The position numbers and the translations under genes are program-made. This document shows positions 1 to 9,226 of a DNA stretch of 64,000 nt, piece after piece. The DNA is taken from NCBI GenBank assembly GCA_903826865.1, contig CAIKGD010000046.1, positions 1 to 64,000 of the forward strand, read 5' to 3'. Every line of letters starts with the position of its first letter. Within the stretch, counting starts at the first letter, position 1. The notes under the pieces were generated by a model. That model worked only from the letters and a program-made list of their open reading frames with translations. It had not been told where the DNA came from and made no database searches. Source of the stretch: an uncultured Verrucomicrobiota bacterium (lineage in GTDB: Bacteria; Verrucomicrobiota; Kiritimatiellia; Kiritimatiellales; Tichowtungiaceae).

Positions 1-1796
1 GTCGGGTGAGCCAGACAGTACGGCGCATAGTGCGTGATGATCACCGCCAGATTGCTGTGTGCCTTCATCTCCGGATCCGCTGGCGGCCAGGTATAGACAT
101 TGTAGGCACCAACTAAAATCTTCTGGTCGGGGAACTCTTTTCCCAGTCTGGCAGCCACCCGGTTGTAAAGCACCATCTGGCGGCGAGAGTAACGCTGGTC
201 GCCCGGAACGCCGGGCTCATCCAGAGCCGTGCACAACCCGCACTCGCACCAAAGCCCGCCATCCGTGGGCGAAAGGCTGATCAGATCAACGCCCGGGTTG
301 TTGCGCAGGAATGCCGACATGTTCTGCGCGAGCACTTGCGCCACCTCCGGGCTGCCGTTACAGAGCTTGCGATGGTCGGAATCCCGGGAGCGCTCGCCGT
401 TAACCAGCGCAAAATATTCCGGGTGTGTCGAGAAATACTTATCCGGCATAAAGTTTCTTTGCGTATGATAAATATCCGGGTTGACTGAAAACGCAGGAGG
501 CATGTTGTCGGCAGACAATACACGGTTCTGCCGCTGGCGCATGTCCCACTGCAAGTCATTCCCGATCCAGCGCATCGCAAAGGAGGGCGCGCGGCGGACA
601 TCCAGACTCTGAAAGACAACCTCGTTCAGATGCGGCAGACAGGCACCCAGCTCACCCGGCATATACCAGCGCGCCCCTAACAGGTCGTACAGTTCCGCCA
701 CAGAATAGATTGTGCCGTACGGCCCGCCGCCAACCAGCGCCATATCCCGTCCGGCAAGACGGACAATGTACTCTTCTTTCCCCAGTCCGGAGCGCTCGGC
801 AGCGGAAATAACCCCGCCGGTAAAACGGGTGTTTCCGATCAGCACCCGGTTGCCGGAAATGTCGTGCGTATCGGTCACAATGGGTAGAGCCACGCCGGTG
901 ATGTCATAAAGTACTTTCTGAAGATCACCCGCCGCATATTTTTCCGCCGCACCTGCACCGGCGGGGATAACCAGAGAAGCATACGCCTTGCCATTGTGAA
1001 TCAGTAAACCGGACGGGTGTTCGCCCGGTACCACAGAGGACACATTAATCAAAACCGGCGGAATCAGTTCCGATGTTACTGTAAACCGGGAAATGCCCAT
1101 GACCGTGGCGGCATTAGTCGGTGCTAAACTCCCCAGCTGGGCATTAAAGGTCAAGGCGCTGCCAGTACCCCATTTTGCTGCGTCAAGACCATGGGCACCG
1201 GTAAAAGTGTTTGTCTGCGCATTGTAAATGACGTGCAGGGTGAAGCTTTGATCATCCAGATGCAGACTGAATCCATCCGGCAGTCCGGACATGCTAACGT
1301 CATTCACCATTGTGCCAACGTTGCCATTCACTTTTTTTGTTAATTGCACTTTCCCGGTTCCCAGCACCTGAACGCTCAAATAATTTGCAGTTTGAGTCAG
1401 ATTCGCTCCGGCCACGTCACCCAGATAAAAACGAAAAACCCTGTTTGCCGAATCCCCCGCTATTCCGGAAGTTCCGCCACAGTAAAAGTCCGCAGAAAAC
1501 GTCAGTCCCGTTGAATTGAAAAAGTTAAAACGACGATCTACTTTGCTTGTTAAAGCCGCTCGTGCTGCTTTCCCCATATTGCTGCGAGCCGCTGTTATAA
1601 TCACCTGCCCGCCCGATTCTGTAATCGTGCTGTTCAACTGTGTTTCAACAGACCAAAACCCTGCTTCAGAGTCGCTGTCGGCAACGACATTGTTCGTAAA
1701 GTGATCGGGAAAAACGATATTGGGTGCACCCGCAACATGCTTCGCACTACACATCAGAAGAAGCACCAGTCCTTTTCTCAGTATTCCCTTAATCAT
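1..1796 (-). CDS. DUF4838 secreted protein, C-terminus cut by window edge
   Basis: Predicted secreted carbohydrate-active protein. DUF4838 has no established reaction that I know of and is typical of polysaccharide-use loci. The frame is open from an ATG at 1796 to the window edge, so about 598 codons are visible and the C-terminus is missing. The N-terminus (MIKGILRKGLVLLLMCSA) is a signal peptide ending near VAGA. Residues about 24-210 look like a beta-sandwich binding module. From about 250 comes an alpha-glucuronidase N-domain-like half (VIPAGAGAAEKYAAGDLQ) and then the DUF4838 core with ARWYMPGELGAC, SLSPTDG and a CECGLC cysteine pair. The core aligns closely with the protein at 1902-4385, which is transcribed just upstream, so the two are tandem paralogs. 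The N-terminal modules of the two proteins differ. Confidence 0.85.
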   Translation of the reverse strand, partial: MIKGILRKGLVLLLMCSAKHVAGAPNIVFPDHFTNNVVADSDSEAGFWSVETQLNSTITESGGQVIITAARSNMGKAARAALTSKVDRRFNFFNSTGLTFSADFYCGGTSGIAGDSANRVFRFYLGDVAGANLTQTANYLSVQVLGTGKVQLTKKVNGNVGTMVNDVSMSGLPDGFSLHLDDQSFTLHVIYNAQTNTFTGAHGLDAAKWGTGSALTFNAQLGSLAPTNAATVMGISRFTVTSELIPPVLINVSSVVPGEHPSGLLIHNGKAYASLVIPAGAGAAEKYAAGDLQKVLYDITGVALPIVTDTHDISGNRVLIGNTRFTGGVISAAERSGLGKEEYIVRLAGRDMALVGGGPYGTIYSVAELYDLLGARWYMPGELGACLPHLNEVVFQSLDVRRAPSFAMRWIGNDLQWDMRQRQNRVLSADNMPPAFSVNPDIYHTQRNFMPDKYFSTHPEYFALVNGERSRDSDHRKLCNGSPEVAQVLAQNMSAFLRNNPGVDLISLSPTDGGLWCECGLCTALDEPGVPGDQRYSRRQMVLYNRVAARLGKEFPDQKILVGAYNVYTWPPADPEMKAHSNLAVIITHYAPYCLAHP

Positions 1797-1847
1797 ATAT
1801 TCCCCTGCTCCTTGTTTTTATATGCGTTGGCCGCCGCCCTCCCAACC

Positions 1848-1871
1848 GGAAGCTTTTGAAAAAAAGCTTCC
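1848..1871. repeat. 10-bp inverted repeat in intergenic gap
   Basis: GGAAGCTTTT and AAAAGCTTCC are separated by four bases, a perfect 10-bp stem between the two DUF4838 genes. No T-run follows on either strand, so it is not a standard terminator. It could be an mRNA-stabilising hairpin. Confidence 0.5.
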
Positions 1872-1900
1872 AAACAAAAACGCGGAAAAGTCCACCGCGC
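1872..1900 (-). terminator. rho-independent terminator after the 1902-4385 gene
   Basis: On the minus strand, CGCGG, a nine-base loop and CCGCG are followed by TTTTTGTTT. This begins a few bases after the stop codon at 1902. Confidence 0.6.
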
Positions 1901-1901
1901 T

Positions 1902-4385
1902 TTATTCGGCTTCCGGCACATCAGCCTTCCGTTTGCCTTCAGGCCGGTCGTCTTCTTCTGCGGTCTGAATGACTCCGGCCTTGATCAGCGTCTTGCGGAG
2001 ATTGCGAATGGTACGGCCTTCGGAAATGTCGTTGACCAGCCAGCCAGGATTGACAACGCCCTCGTATTTCTTCGGATTGTTGCGAACATCCACTCTCAGG
2101 GACTCGCCGGTTTCATAGGCCTTGAGCAGAATTTGAGTCTTTGCATCGCCCTCGTCCATCCCGCCAGCCTCAGCCGTGAGACGGTAATAACGCGCGAGCC
2201 GTTCGGTGTATTCGGTCATGACGGCAATGCGGTCAAGGCGGCGGCGAACGATATCCGTCGCAGCAAGCGCCTGAGCATCCTGAAGGTGTTTCTTCATCTC
2301 ACCTGCCAGTTGCTCGGTGAAGAGAAGATAGGCCGTTTTCCGCGCATAGCCGATGTGGTCATGCGGACTGTTCGCCATGGCGTTTTCCAGGCATTCATGA
2401 TAGGCCTTCATGGGTAAAGCGGCTTCGCCGTAAAATTTTGTATAGAATTCAGAGAGAATGGCTGCGGTATCGGCCGTATGATCCCATAAGAGCCGGGCGG
2501 CAATATACATCGGCATGAAATCAGTCCAGATGGTGTCGGTCGAATACTGCGTATAGAGTCCCTCGACGCCCATCTGTTTGTAGAAAGGAATATCGGCGGA
2601 GATACTGTGGACGATCGGCCAGGGAAAATTCAGCCAGGCGGTTTTCAGGTAATATTCGTAGAAATAGATGTGGGGCGTTTGTTCCTTCCATGCGCGAATC
2701 AGCGCCAGAAAACGCCGGTTGGGTTCGCACTGTTCATCTTTGACCGGATGAGCATAGCAGTAGTTTTCATACCGGCAGATAATGACAGCCAAATTATGAT
2801 GAGCCTTCAGAGCCGGATCCTTCGGCGGCCAGGTGTAATTGGCGTAGGCACCGACGAGGATGCGTTGATCAGGAAATTCTTTTTCCAGTTCCGAGGCGAC
2901 CTTATTATAAAGAACCATCTGCCGCCGGGAATAAAGGCAGTCACTGGGAATGGGTTCGCCAATCAGAGCGTAGTCCGGCTGATCAAGTGCACGACAGGCA
3001 TCACATTCGCACCAGCATTTGGCGCGCCCGTCAGTAGGCGAAAGGGAGAGCAGATTTATATACGGTTTTTCGCGAAAATCGCGGGCCATATTTTTCACTA
3101 TTTCTTTCGCAACGCCGGGATTGGAGTTGCAAAGCTTCCGGGTCTTTTCGTCACGTGAACGTTTACCGTCGATGAGGGCGAAGAAATCGGAATGCCCGGC
3201 AAAGTACTCCTGATCCGGAAGCCAGTATTGCTGGGAATGGTAAATGCTGGGATGGACGATGAAAGCCGGTGGCATTTGCTGATCTGAAACAAAATTGGAC
3301 CGGTTGCGCAGATTCCATTTCAAATCCTTACCGACCCATCGCATTGCAAATGAGGGTGTTCGCCGGATATTCAAATTCTCAAAGCGGATGGTTTCTAGTT
3401 TAGGAACACACGCCCCCAGTTCACCCGGCATATACCACCGGGCACCAAGCTGCTCATACAGTTCTGCACAACCATAGATAACGCCATAAGATCCTCCCCC
3501 GGTAATCACCAGATCGCGCCCGCGCTGGCGAATTATAAATTCTTCTTTGCCCAGAGCGGCTCTTTCCGCCGGAGTAATGAGCTCACCGGAACAACGCGCA
3601 TCGCCAAGCAGGATACGATTGCCATAAACCGTCTGCGCATCATCCGCGACCGGTAAAACAACGCCGGTCATTTCATGGAAAACTTCTTGCATATCCGCAG
3701 CGGCATATTGCAGCCCTGCATCCGCGTCGGCCGGAATAACGATGGTCGCAAGGGCTTTTCCTTTGTCGATCAATGTTCCAACAGGATACGTTCCTGGCAT
3801 AACACGTTGCCCTTTCAGAATAGAAAAGCCAGCAGCCCCTTTGCCTGACAAAGTCCGGATCGCAATTTTCGAAAACCATATCTGTGAATCGCCGCCGCCG
3901 ATCCCGATGGACTGAGTCGGAGAGGTGTCATCCAATTGTCCGGGAGTGACTTCAAAGACCAGCGTGTTCCATTCCTCTTTTTTTGATAATGTTCCTGTCG
4001 CTTTGGAAAGTGTTACCCACAGGGGATTTCCGTCTTTTTTCTGCATGCGCGTATCCCGCAAGCGCAGCCTGACCGGCGATGATTTCCCCCATACGGAAAT
4101 TTCCACTGCATACGTTTTATCTTTCCCCTGAACAGTGGCGGACGGAAATGTGAAAACAGCCCAGCCGCCTTTCCCATCACCGGAACCGGTGGAATCAGCA
4201 TTACGGCACAGCTTGCCGCCCAGCGTCTCCGGGCGGCCGAATCCGTTGAGTTGAATCTGGCTGGCTTGTTCCGAAACCGTATTGCCAACGTCAACAGATG
4301 CAACCAGGTTCGTAGTTTGAGCGCTCCCTGCACCTATCGTCAATGCGGCCATCAGGATGCCGATTGTCGTCCGCTTTGCTGCCAT
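1902..4385 (-). CDS. DUF4838 secreted protein
   Basis: Secreted protein of 827 residues, probably acting on a complex polysaccharide outside the cytoplasm; the exact reaction is unknown. The start at 4385 gives a clean signal peptide (MAAKRTTIGILMAALTIGAG, then SAQ). An upstream in-frame ATG at 4460 is possible but puts 25 polar residues before it. Residues about 27-185 form a beta-rich carbohydrate-binding-like module (QIQLNGFGRPETLGGKLCRN). Residues about 200-310 resemble the N-terminal domain of GH67 alpha-glucuronidases. The DUF4838 core follows with ARWYMPGELGAC, SLSPTDGRAKCWCECDAC and SRRQMVLYN. The C-terminus is helical and charged. It is followed by a terminator and then by a paralog. 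Confidence 0.85.
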   Translation of the reverse strand: MAAKRTTIGILMAALTIGAGSAQTTNLVASVDVGNTVSEQASQIQLNGFGRPETLGGKLCRNADSTGSGDGKGGWAVFTFPSATVQGKDKTYAVEISVWGKSSPVRLRLRDTRMQKKDGNPLWVTLSKATGTLSKKEEWNTLVFEVTPGQLDDTSPTQSIGIGGGDSQIWFSKIAIRTLSGKGAAGFSILKGQRVMPGTYPVGTLIDKGKALATIVIPADADAGLQYAAADMQEVFHEMTGVVLPVADDAQTVYGNRILLGDARCSGELITPAERAALGKEEFIIRQRGRDLVITGGGSYGVIYGCAELYEQLGARWYMPGELGACVPKLETIRFENLNIRRTPSFAMRWVGKDLKWNLRNRSNFVSDQQMPPAFIVHPSIYHSQQYWLPDQEYFAGHSDFFALIDGKRSRDEKTRKLCNSNPGVAKEIVKNMARDFREKPYINLLSLSPTDGRAKCWCECDACRALDQPDYALIGEPIPSDCLYSRRQMVLYNKVASELEKEFPDQRILVGAYANYTWPPKDPALKAHHNLAVIICRYENYCYAHPVKDEQCEPNRRFLALIRAWKEQTPHIYFYEYYLKTAWLNFPWPIVHSISADIPFYKQMGVEGLYTQYSTDTIWTDFMPMYIAARLLWDHTADTAAILSEFYTKFYGEAALPMKAYHECLENAMANSPHDHIGYARKTAYLLFTEQLAGEMKKHLQDAQALAATDIVRRRLDRIAVMTEYTERLARYYRLTAEAGGMDEGDAKTQILLKAYETGESLRVDVRNNPKKYEGVVNPGWLVNDISEGRTIRNLRKTLIKAGVIQTAEEDDRPEGKRKADVPEAE

Positions 4386-4557
4386 CTGCCGGGGTATCCA
4401 GTTGACTGCGGGTTCCCCTGCGTCTTGTGCTTGATCCTCTTGCGTCCGTGAACTTTTCATGAAATTTAGCCCCGTATTATCGTGTTTCCGAAAAATATTT
4501 TCCGACACCACGCACATTATCTTTCACCTGCCGAAGGCAACTGAAGACCCCGTAATC

Positions 4558-5220
4558 TTAAATAAATTCCAGAAAACCAAAAGAATCAGGCCTGTGGAAA
4601 TCCGGCGTCGGGAAGTCAACCGGAGACCAGGTCAGCCAGTGCGGATGAGACGATTCATCGGCACACTTATAAAAATTAGCCCTCCACACGGCACCGGGCT
4701 CGGCCGGTGCATACGAAGTGTGGTACTTGTGTAAGATGTCGAACGGAATACTGTACTCTACAGTCCATTCAACCGGCTCCTGTATCTCATTCACGATGGG
4801 CACCGCCATCGAATGGGCGATTTTGATCCGGTCGCAGTCGGGCTTGCCAATAAGCACCATATCCACATGGCGGCGTATCTGATAATGAAACAGATAAACC
4901 CCGCAACAGTTTAATTCAAAATTGAAGTATCCGGGCGATTCATCCCCCGGTGTAAAGAAAAACTCAACACAACTGTCCCGGCAGACTTTTCCTTGCGGTT
5001 CCTGCGCCACGGCTTTGACGTACCGGTCACGAACTTTGACAACCACGTACAACCTTTCCTGATCGTACAAGATTTTGACCATCGTTTCGGGCCGGTGCAA
5101 AGGATGTTCTCCCATATGGTAATCAAGGGACATAGCAGGGATATCCCGCCAGACCGGCTTATTCCAGTCGGCATTGATTACGACCGGCACCCCGACACGT
5201 TGTACATCATATTTTTTCAC
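4558..5220 (-). CDS. CBM9-like carbohydrate-binding protein
   Basis: A 220-residue protein that resembles the carbohydrate-binding family 9-like fold (DOMON-type beta sandwich). Family features seen are an N-terminal WNKPVWRDIPA stretch, a central YVVVKVRDRYVKA strand, DSCVEFFFTPG and a late ANFYKCADESSHPHWLTWSP. There is no signal peptide or membrane segment, so it is either cytoplasmic or exported without an obvious signal. It starts 3 bp from the stop of the amidohydrolase gene, which is transcribed just before it, so the two are co-transcribed. Family members often occur alone or fused in glycan loci. A ligand cannot be predicted from sequence. Confidence 0.8.
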   Translation of the reverse strand: MKKYDVQRVGVPVVINADWNKPVWRDIPAMSLDYHMGEHPLHRPETMVKILYDQERLYVVVKVRDRYVKAVAQEPQGKVCRDSCVEFFFTPGDESPGYFNFELNCCGVYLFHYQIRRHVDMVLIGKPDCDRIKIAHSMAVPIVNEIQEPVEWTVEYSIPFDILHKYHTSYAPAEPGAVWRANFYKCADESSHPHWLTWSPVDFPTPDFHRPDSFGFLEFI

Positions 5221-5223
5221 AGC

Positions 5224-6039
5224 TTAAAGACCCAACAGTTTGCGGGCGTTGTTATAATAGAGGTTCTGCTGTTCTGCATCTCCCCAGCCGGCGGCGGCGG
5301 CAATACCGTCGTAGCTACCAATACTGGTCTCTACTTCTGACTCATGAACGTCACTGCCGAACATGATTTTTTCATGCGCGGACGGAAACCACAGCAAACG
5401 CTTCCATTGTGACATGGAGATATTCGCCCTCCAGCCGGGAGTTGAGCTGGATAAATCGGCATAAATATTCGGAAAAATCCGGATCAAGGTAAGTGCGGTC
5501 AAATAATTCTGAATACCTAAGTGAGCGATGATAATTTTAAAATCGGGAATTTCCTGGGCAATTGCTTCAAGATGGATGCAATCCATATTAAACGACGACA
5601 CCCGCTCGCCCGGAGCCGGTTGCGGCAGACGCACCACGCCGGTATGAAACAGGGCGGGCATCCCCAGATCCCGAATCCTCGCATACACCGGAAAATTTAC
5701 TTCGTCATCATACCGGGTTTTCGGAACATGGAATTTAATCCCCTTGAAGCCGCGATTATGCAACTCCGTGACGGTCGCGACACCAATTCCTTCATCCCCC
5801 AGCCGGATAAACCCCCAGCCGATAAAACGATCCGGGTGTTTACGGCAGACAGCCTCAACCGCATCGTTGTCAGCGTACTGACTCGTATCATGCACCCCTT
5901 TGACAAACAGTTTGCGAAACAGCGGCCCGATACCCATCAACGCACAGGTTTCAATGGACAGGCGATCCATAGTACGCAACAAGGCGTCTGCGTAGTTTTT
6001 TTCCTCGATCAGATGATGATGCATGTCGATTTTTTTCAT
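5224..6039 (-). CDS. Amidohydrolase-family TIM-barrel protein
   Basis: A 271-residue metal-dependent hydrolase or decarboxylase of the amidohydrolase 2 (PF04909-like) group. The ATG at 6039 is preceded by a strong AGGAGGGAG ribosome site, which decides against upstream in-frame starts. Metal-site motifs are visible: IDMHHH at residues 3-8, FKGIKFHVP, ALFHTG (His), IIIAHLG and a late MFGSDVHES (Asp/His). The family covers hydrolysis or decarboxylation of small ring compounds and lactones, so the substrate is open. It sits between a DUF4838 gene and the CBM9-like gene, which suggests a role in processing a released sugar acid or lactone. That role is an inference from context. Confidence 0.85.
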   Translation of the reverse strand: MKKIDMHHHLIEEKNYADALLRTMDRLSIETCALMGIGPLFRKLFVKGVHDTSQYADNDAVEAVCRKHPDRFIGWGFIRLGDEGIGVATVTELHNRGFKGIKFHVPKTRYDDEVNFPVYARIRDLGMPALFHTGVVRLPQPAPGERVSSFNMDCIHLEAIAQEIPDFKIIIAHLGIQNYLTALTLIRIFPNIYADLSSSTPGWRANISMSQWKRLLWFPSAHEKIMFGSDVHESEVETSIGSYDGIAAAAGWGDAEQQNLYYNNARKLLGL

Positions 6040-6108
6040 GATGATCTCCCTCCTATGACTCGTTATTATTTTTCTAACCGGCACGACAGCGTTCTGCCGT
6101 CCAATTGA

Positions 6109-8058
6109 TCATTGACACTTATAAACTTGTAAAATCCTTCTAGTGGGCGGCACTTTCGCCGGATCGTTAAATCGCACATGATTGCGATACGCAAATATTC
6201 CCCGATCCGTATTGGCCTCAAGAAATTTCAACAAGTCACCGACCATTTTCTGCCGGTTCTCTTTCGAGACTCCGTTGATACGCGCCTGCTGCAATTGAAC
6301 ATCCCGGCGCATGTAGTCCAGTTGCAATTGCAGGCGCCGCAGGTTTTCCTCCAGATCAGCGCAGGTTTTAACTTGTTCTTCCGCATCATTCACCCGTGCG
6401 ATCAGCCTGTCGATACGGATCAACACTTCGGCATACTCTCCGGCGGGCCTGTCGTCAGTTTGGGGAATCGAGCAGTAGAATCTTGCTGTATTTTCAAAAA
6501 ATTCAAATACTTCTTTGGCCAGCGCCGGACACCCGGGATAACGGACGACACACAATTCCTGAATCGCCGCATCAATATCCACATCCGTATTCCAAGCTAT
6601 TTTCGAAAGCGCATAAAGAGTGAGTTCATAGGTGAACCAGTCTCCCGGTTCGGCATATGAATAAATTCCTTTAATTCCAATGGATTTATAAAACCGCACT
6701 TCTTCCTGCATATAATGCGGCAGCATGACCGGCAGACTTCTCCACATATACTTGCGGTAGTATGAATAGATGCCTATGTCGCCATCGAAGTTTTTCTTCC
6801 AGGCATAGACATTTGCCATGAATGAAGCATTTTCTTTCGAGGTTGGATCATAAATATATTTCGTAAAATCCTGCTTGAATGGGCAGAGATCAATCAGCAT
6901 TGCTCTATCCATCTTCACTTTTTCAGACGGAGTTTCAACGCTTGCATATCCGATGTATTCAATCCGGGTCTGAATATTATTCGTTTTAAGATATTCCACG
7001 ACGGCCGTGTTGATCAGGGCAATCCGGTCGGATGGAGAGCCCAATTTAGCGCACTCCGGGCAGGTGCACCACCGAACCCCGTCCGGCGGCCAGAAATCAA
7101 ATATATCAATCTCCGGATGCTGTTTTAAATAGCTGAGTACACTCTTTTTCAGATAATCCACGGCATCTTTGTTTGAACTGCAAATTACATGGGAATGATT
7201 ATCCGTCCGCTTACCGTCCTTATCCATTGCAAACCACTCGGGGTGTGCTTTGAACAAACGTCCGTTATCTTTTTCAGCACTGATGAAATTCATATGGCCA
7301 TGCCCGCCGACCTCAATTAGAATTCCGCGCTTTCTAAGCTCCGGTGTCAGTTCGTCTTTCCAACGATCCCAGCACACCCTGCCCTGCCCTTGATAGTCCA
7401 GAGGACAGACCAGAACGTTGAATTTGGCTTTGGGCATCCATTCGATCATCTGCTTCAGGTTGACAAGGTTATGAGAGAGCCCCTCTTCAATAAAAAGTTT
7501 CCGGTATTCCATAGAAGGCTTCTCAACCACGTCTTCCGGATGCAAATAACTTAATGTTTCATAATACGGGACATATTCATTCCGGCCGCGATAAACAGCA
7601 AAATCCGGAGCCAGCCACTTACAGCCAAGCCGTTCGAGAAAATCGTACACGGCGTACAGAACATTGCGGGAATTCGCTCCAACCAGATAAATATTCTCGC
7701 CGCGAACCATCACGGCGAACCCATCTGATGCGAATAAATTATTGGTAAAATCCGCCCCGACCGGCAACTGTTCTTTTGAAATGCGGGCAAAGGAATCTTT
7801 ATCCGATAGAATGATAGAGGGCGTGACAACCTCATGGCCCAGAACAAAATCCGCCCCCGTCATTTTCCCAAGATACCGGTGCAATTCTTCCGCAGCATAC
7901 TTCACAGTCTCTGAAGAACCGTCCGGGATAATAATTGAATAACGGGCCGCTCCCCCCGAGTACAATATTAAATCCGGTTTGGACGGCCCTTCTGAAAAGG
8001 CCAGACAGCTCAAGCCGCACAAGCCGACAACCATACATTTTATTTTAAATTTTTTCAT
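6109..8058 (-). CDS. DUF4838 secreted protein
   Basis: Third DUF4838 protein, 649 residues. The start at 8058 (MKKFKIKC) is chosen because TAAGGA lies just upstream and the product begins with a signal peptide (VVGLCGLSCLAFS). The frame stays open upstream but overlaps the transporter gene there. An alpha-glucuronidase N-domain-like region lies at about 30-160 (IIPDGSSETVKYAAEELHRY, LERLGCKWLAPD). The DUF4838 core has a FDFWPPDGVRWCTCPEC cysteine cluster and GIYSYAEPGDWFTYEL. It lacks the extra N-terminal binding module of the two paralogs at 1-4385. It is translated after the DMT transporter and before the amidohydrolase, in one run. Biochemical role unknown; probably extracellular glycan breakdown. 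Confidence 0.85.
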   Translation of the reverse strand: MKKFKIKCMVVGLCGLSCLAFSEGPSKPDLILYSGGAARYSIIIPDGSSETVKYAAEELHRYLGKMTGADFVLGHEVVTPSIILSDKDSFARISKEQLPVGADFTNNLFASDGFAVMVRGENIYLVGANSRNVLYAVYDFLERLGCKWLAPDFAVYRGRNEYVPYYETLSYLHPEDVVEKPSMEYRKLFIEEGLSHNLVNLKQMIEWMPKAKFNVLVCPLDYQGQGRVCWDRWKDELTPELRKRGILIEVGGHGHMNFISAEKDNGRLFKAHPEWFAMDKDGKRTDNHSHVICSSNKDAVDYLKKSVLSYLKQHPEIDIFDFWPPDGVRWCTCPECAKLGSPSDRIALINTAVVEYLKTNNIQTRIEYIGYASVETPSEKVKMDRAMLIDLCPFKQDFTKYIYDPTSKENASFMANVYAWKKNFDGDIGIYSYYRKYMWRSLPVMLPHYMQEEVRFYKSIGIKGIYSYAEPGDWFTYELTLYALSKIAWNTDVDIDAAIQELCVVRYPGCPALAKEVFEFFENTARFYCSIPQTDDRPAGEYAEVLIRIDRLIARVNDAEEQVKTCADLEENLRRLQLQLDYMRRDVQLQQARINGVSKENRQKMVGDLLKFLEANTDRGIFAYRNHVRFNDPAKVPPTRRILQVYKCQ

Positions 8059-8120
8059 TTTTATCATCCTTAGGTTAAACTCAGGCTGCTTGACAGTAAC
8101 ACTTCTCCCTTGATGTCCAT

Positions 8121-9032
8121 TCACCCGACAATATCCCCAATAGACAGGCGTTCTTTTTTTACGAATGTGCTGCGTCCGGAAAGCACGATTCCTGCCGCAC
8201 CGGACAGGAGGAGAGCCATCCCGGTCAACTGTCTGCCGGACGGCACTTCGCCGATAAAACAAGCCCCTAGAATCGCCGTCACCACCGGAACCCCCAGCAT
8301 CAGCAGGCGGACTTCCCATACCGGAAGACGCTTAAGCGCTTGATAATACCCGATGAAAAACAAATAGACGCAAACTCCGCCGGCGGCAAGAATCGCCGCG
8401 CTGCGGGAATCAACGTTCAAAAAATCAGCGGCCGGGTAGCAAATCAGCTGGGCGGCCACGAATACGATCATGTTGATCAGACAGTTTGCGAAACCCAGCA
8501 GTAAGGCCCCCGTATCTTTTACAGCTTCTTTTATAAAATACGCATTCAGAGCCAGCAGAAAGGCATGTCCCAGTATCAGCCAGTCGCCGACACGGCCCGG
8601 CTCCCCGATGTTCAATCCTTGCCCGGTGTTCAGCAAGCACATGCCGGCAATCATCGGAGGAACAAACCACAGGGAATTTTTCCGTATTTGTTCGTGAAAC
8701 ACTAGAGCCGAAAGGATCAGCGCAAACAAAACATCCGCTTTCCCCAGCACGGATGCATTGGCTGCGGAGGTCAGCCTGACACCGGTCAGCAGGAAGATAT
8801 TACATCCCGCGCCGATTGAGCCAACCAACAGCAGCGTCTTTAAATTGCGTTTTATTTTTCTCAAACAGAGGTGCCGCCCGGCCGACAGATGGCAGAAAAG
8901 CAGCAGTCCGCCGACAAAGAACATGATGGCGCCAGCCATCAGTGGCGACGAGCCGGGTGCGGAGACTTTGATCAGGATATATTCCAGACCCCAGACCAGC
9001 ATCGCCATTAAAATGTATAAATAGCTTTTCAT
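8121..9032 (-). CDS. DMT-superfamily (EamA) transporter
   Basis: A 303-residue inner-membrane protein with about ten hydrophobic helices in two repeats of five, the arrangement of EamA drug/metabolite transporters. Typical landmarks are WGLEYILIKVSAP in the first helix, GADVL-like SVLGKADVLFALILSALVFHEQ at the end of the first repeat and VVTAILGACFIGEVPSG in the second. The ATG at 9032 is preferred over a TTG two codons upstream. It is encoded in the catabolic gene run, so it may export or import a small metabolite of the pathway. The family does not define the substrate. Confidence 0.85.
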   Translation of the reverse strand: MKSYLYILMAMLVWGLEYILIKVSAPGSSPLMAGAIMFFVGGLLLFCHLSAGRHLCLRKIKRNLKTLLLVGSIGAGCNIFLLTGVRLTSAANASVLGKADVLFALILSALVFHEQIRKNSLWFVPPMIAGMCLLNTGQGLNIGEPGRVGDWLILGHAFLLALNAYFIKEAVKDTGALLLGFANCLINMIVFVAAQLICYPAADFLNVDSRSAAILAAGGVCVYLFFIGYYQALKRLPVWEVRLLMLGVPVVTAILGACFIGEVPSGRQLTGMALLLSGAAGIVLSGRSTFVKKERLSIGDIVG

Positions 9033-9040
9033 TAACAATT

Positions 9041-9175
9041 TTACCGGAACCCTGTATGTTGATACTCCATCGCTCCGGTCGGTTCGTCGAAATACCTGAT
9101 GCAGTTGAACCGGGAGGCTTCCCGAAAGCTCACTTTATTAATGCCGTGCCAGACCGGTTTTAAAATATTCTCCAT
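9041..9175 (-). CDS. Small unrecognised ORF (44 aa), possibly a gene remnant
   Basis: The gap between the NagB-like gene and the DMT transporter gene holds a 44-codon frame, ATG at 9175 and TAA at 9041. It contains VWHGINKVSFREASRF and IRYFDEPTGAMEY, which read like real protein but match nothing I can name. There is no clear ribosome site. The frame is stopped shortly upstream of the ATG. It could be a small protein, or the C-terminal remnant of a lost gene in the operon. Confidence 0.3.
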   Translation of the reverse strand: MENILKPVWHGINKVSFREASRFNCIRYFDEPTGAMEYQHTGFR

Positions 9176-9226
9176 TGATATTTCGCAGGCGCCTGATCAG
9201 CTAACCGTTTTCGTCCAACACAAACC

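Noticed and set aside
1848-1871. Rho-independent terminator
   Set aside because: A perfect stem but with no T-run on either strand; the hairpin at 1872-1900 fits better.
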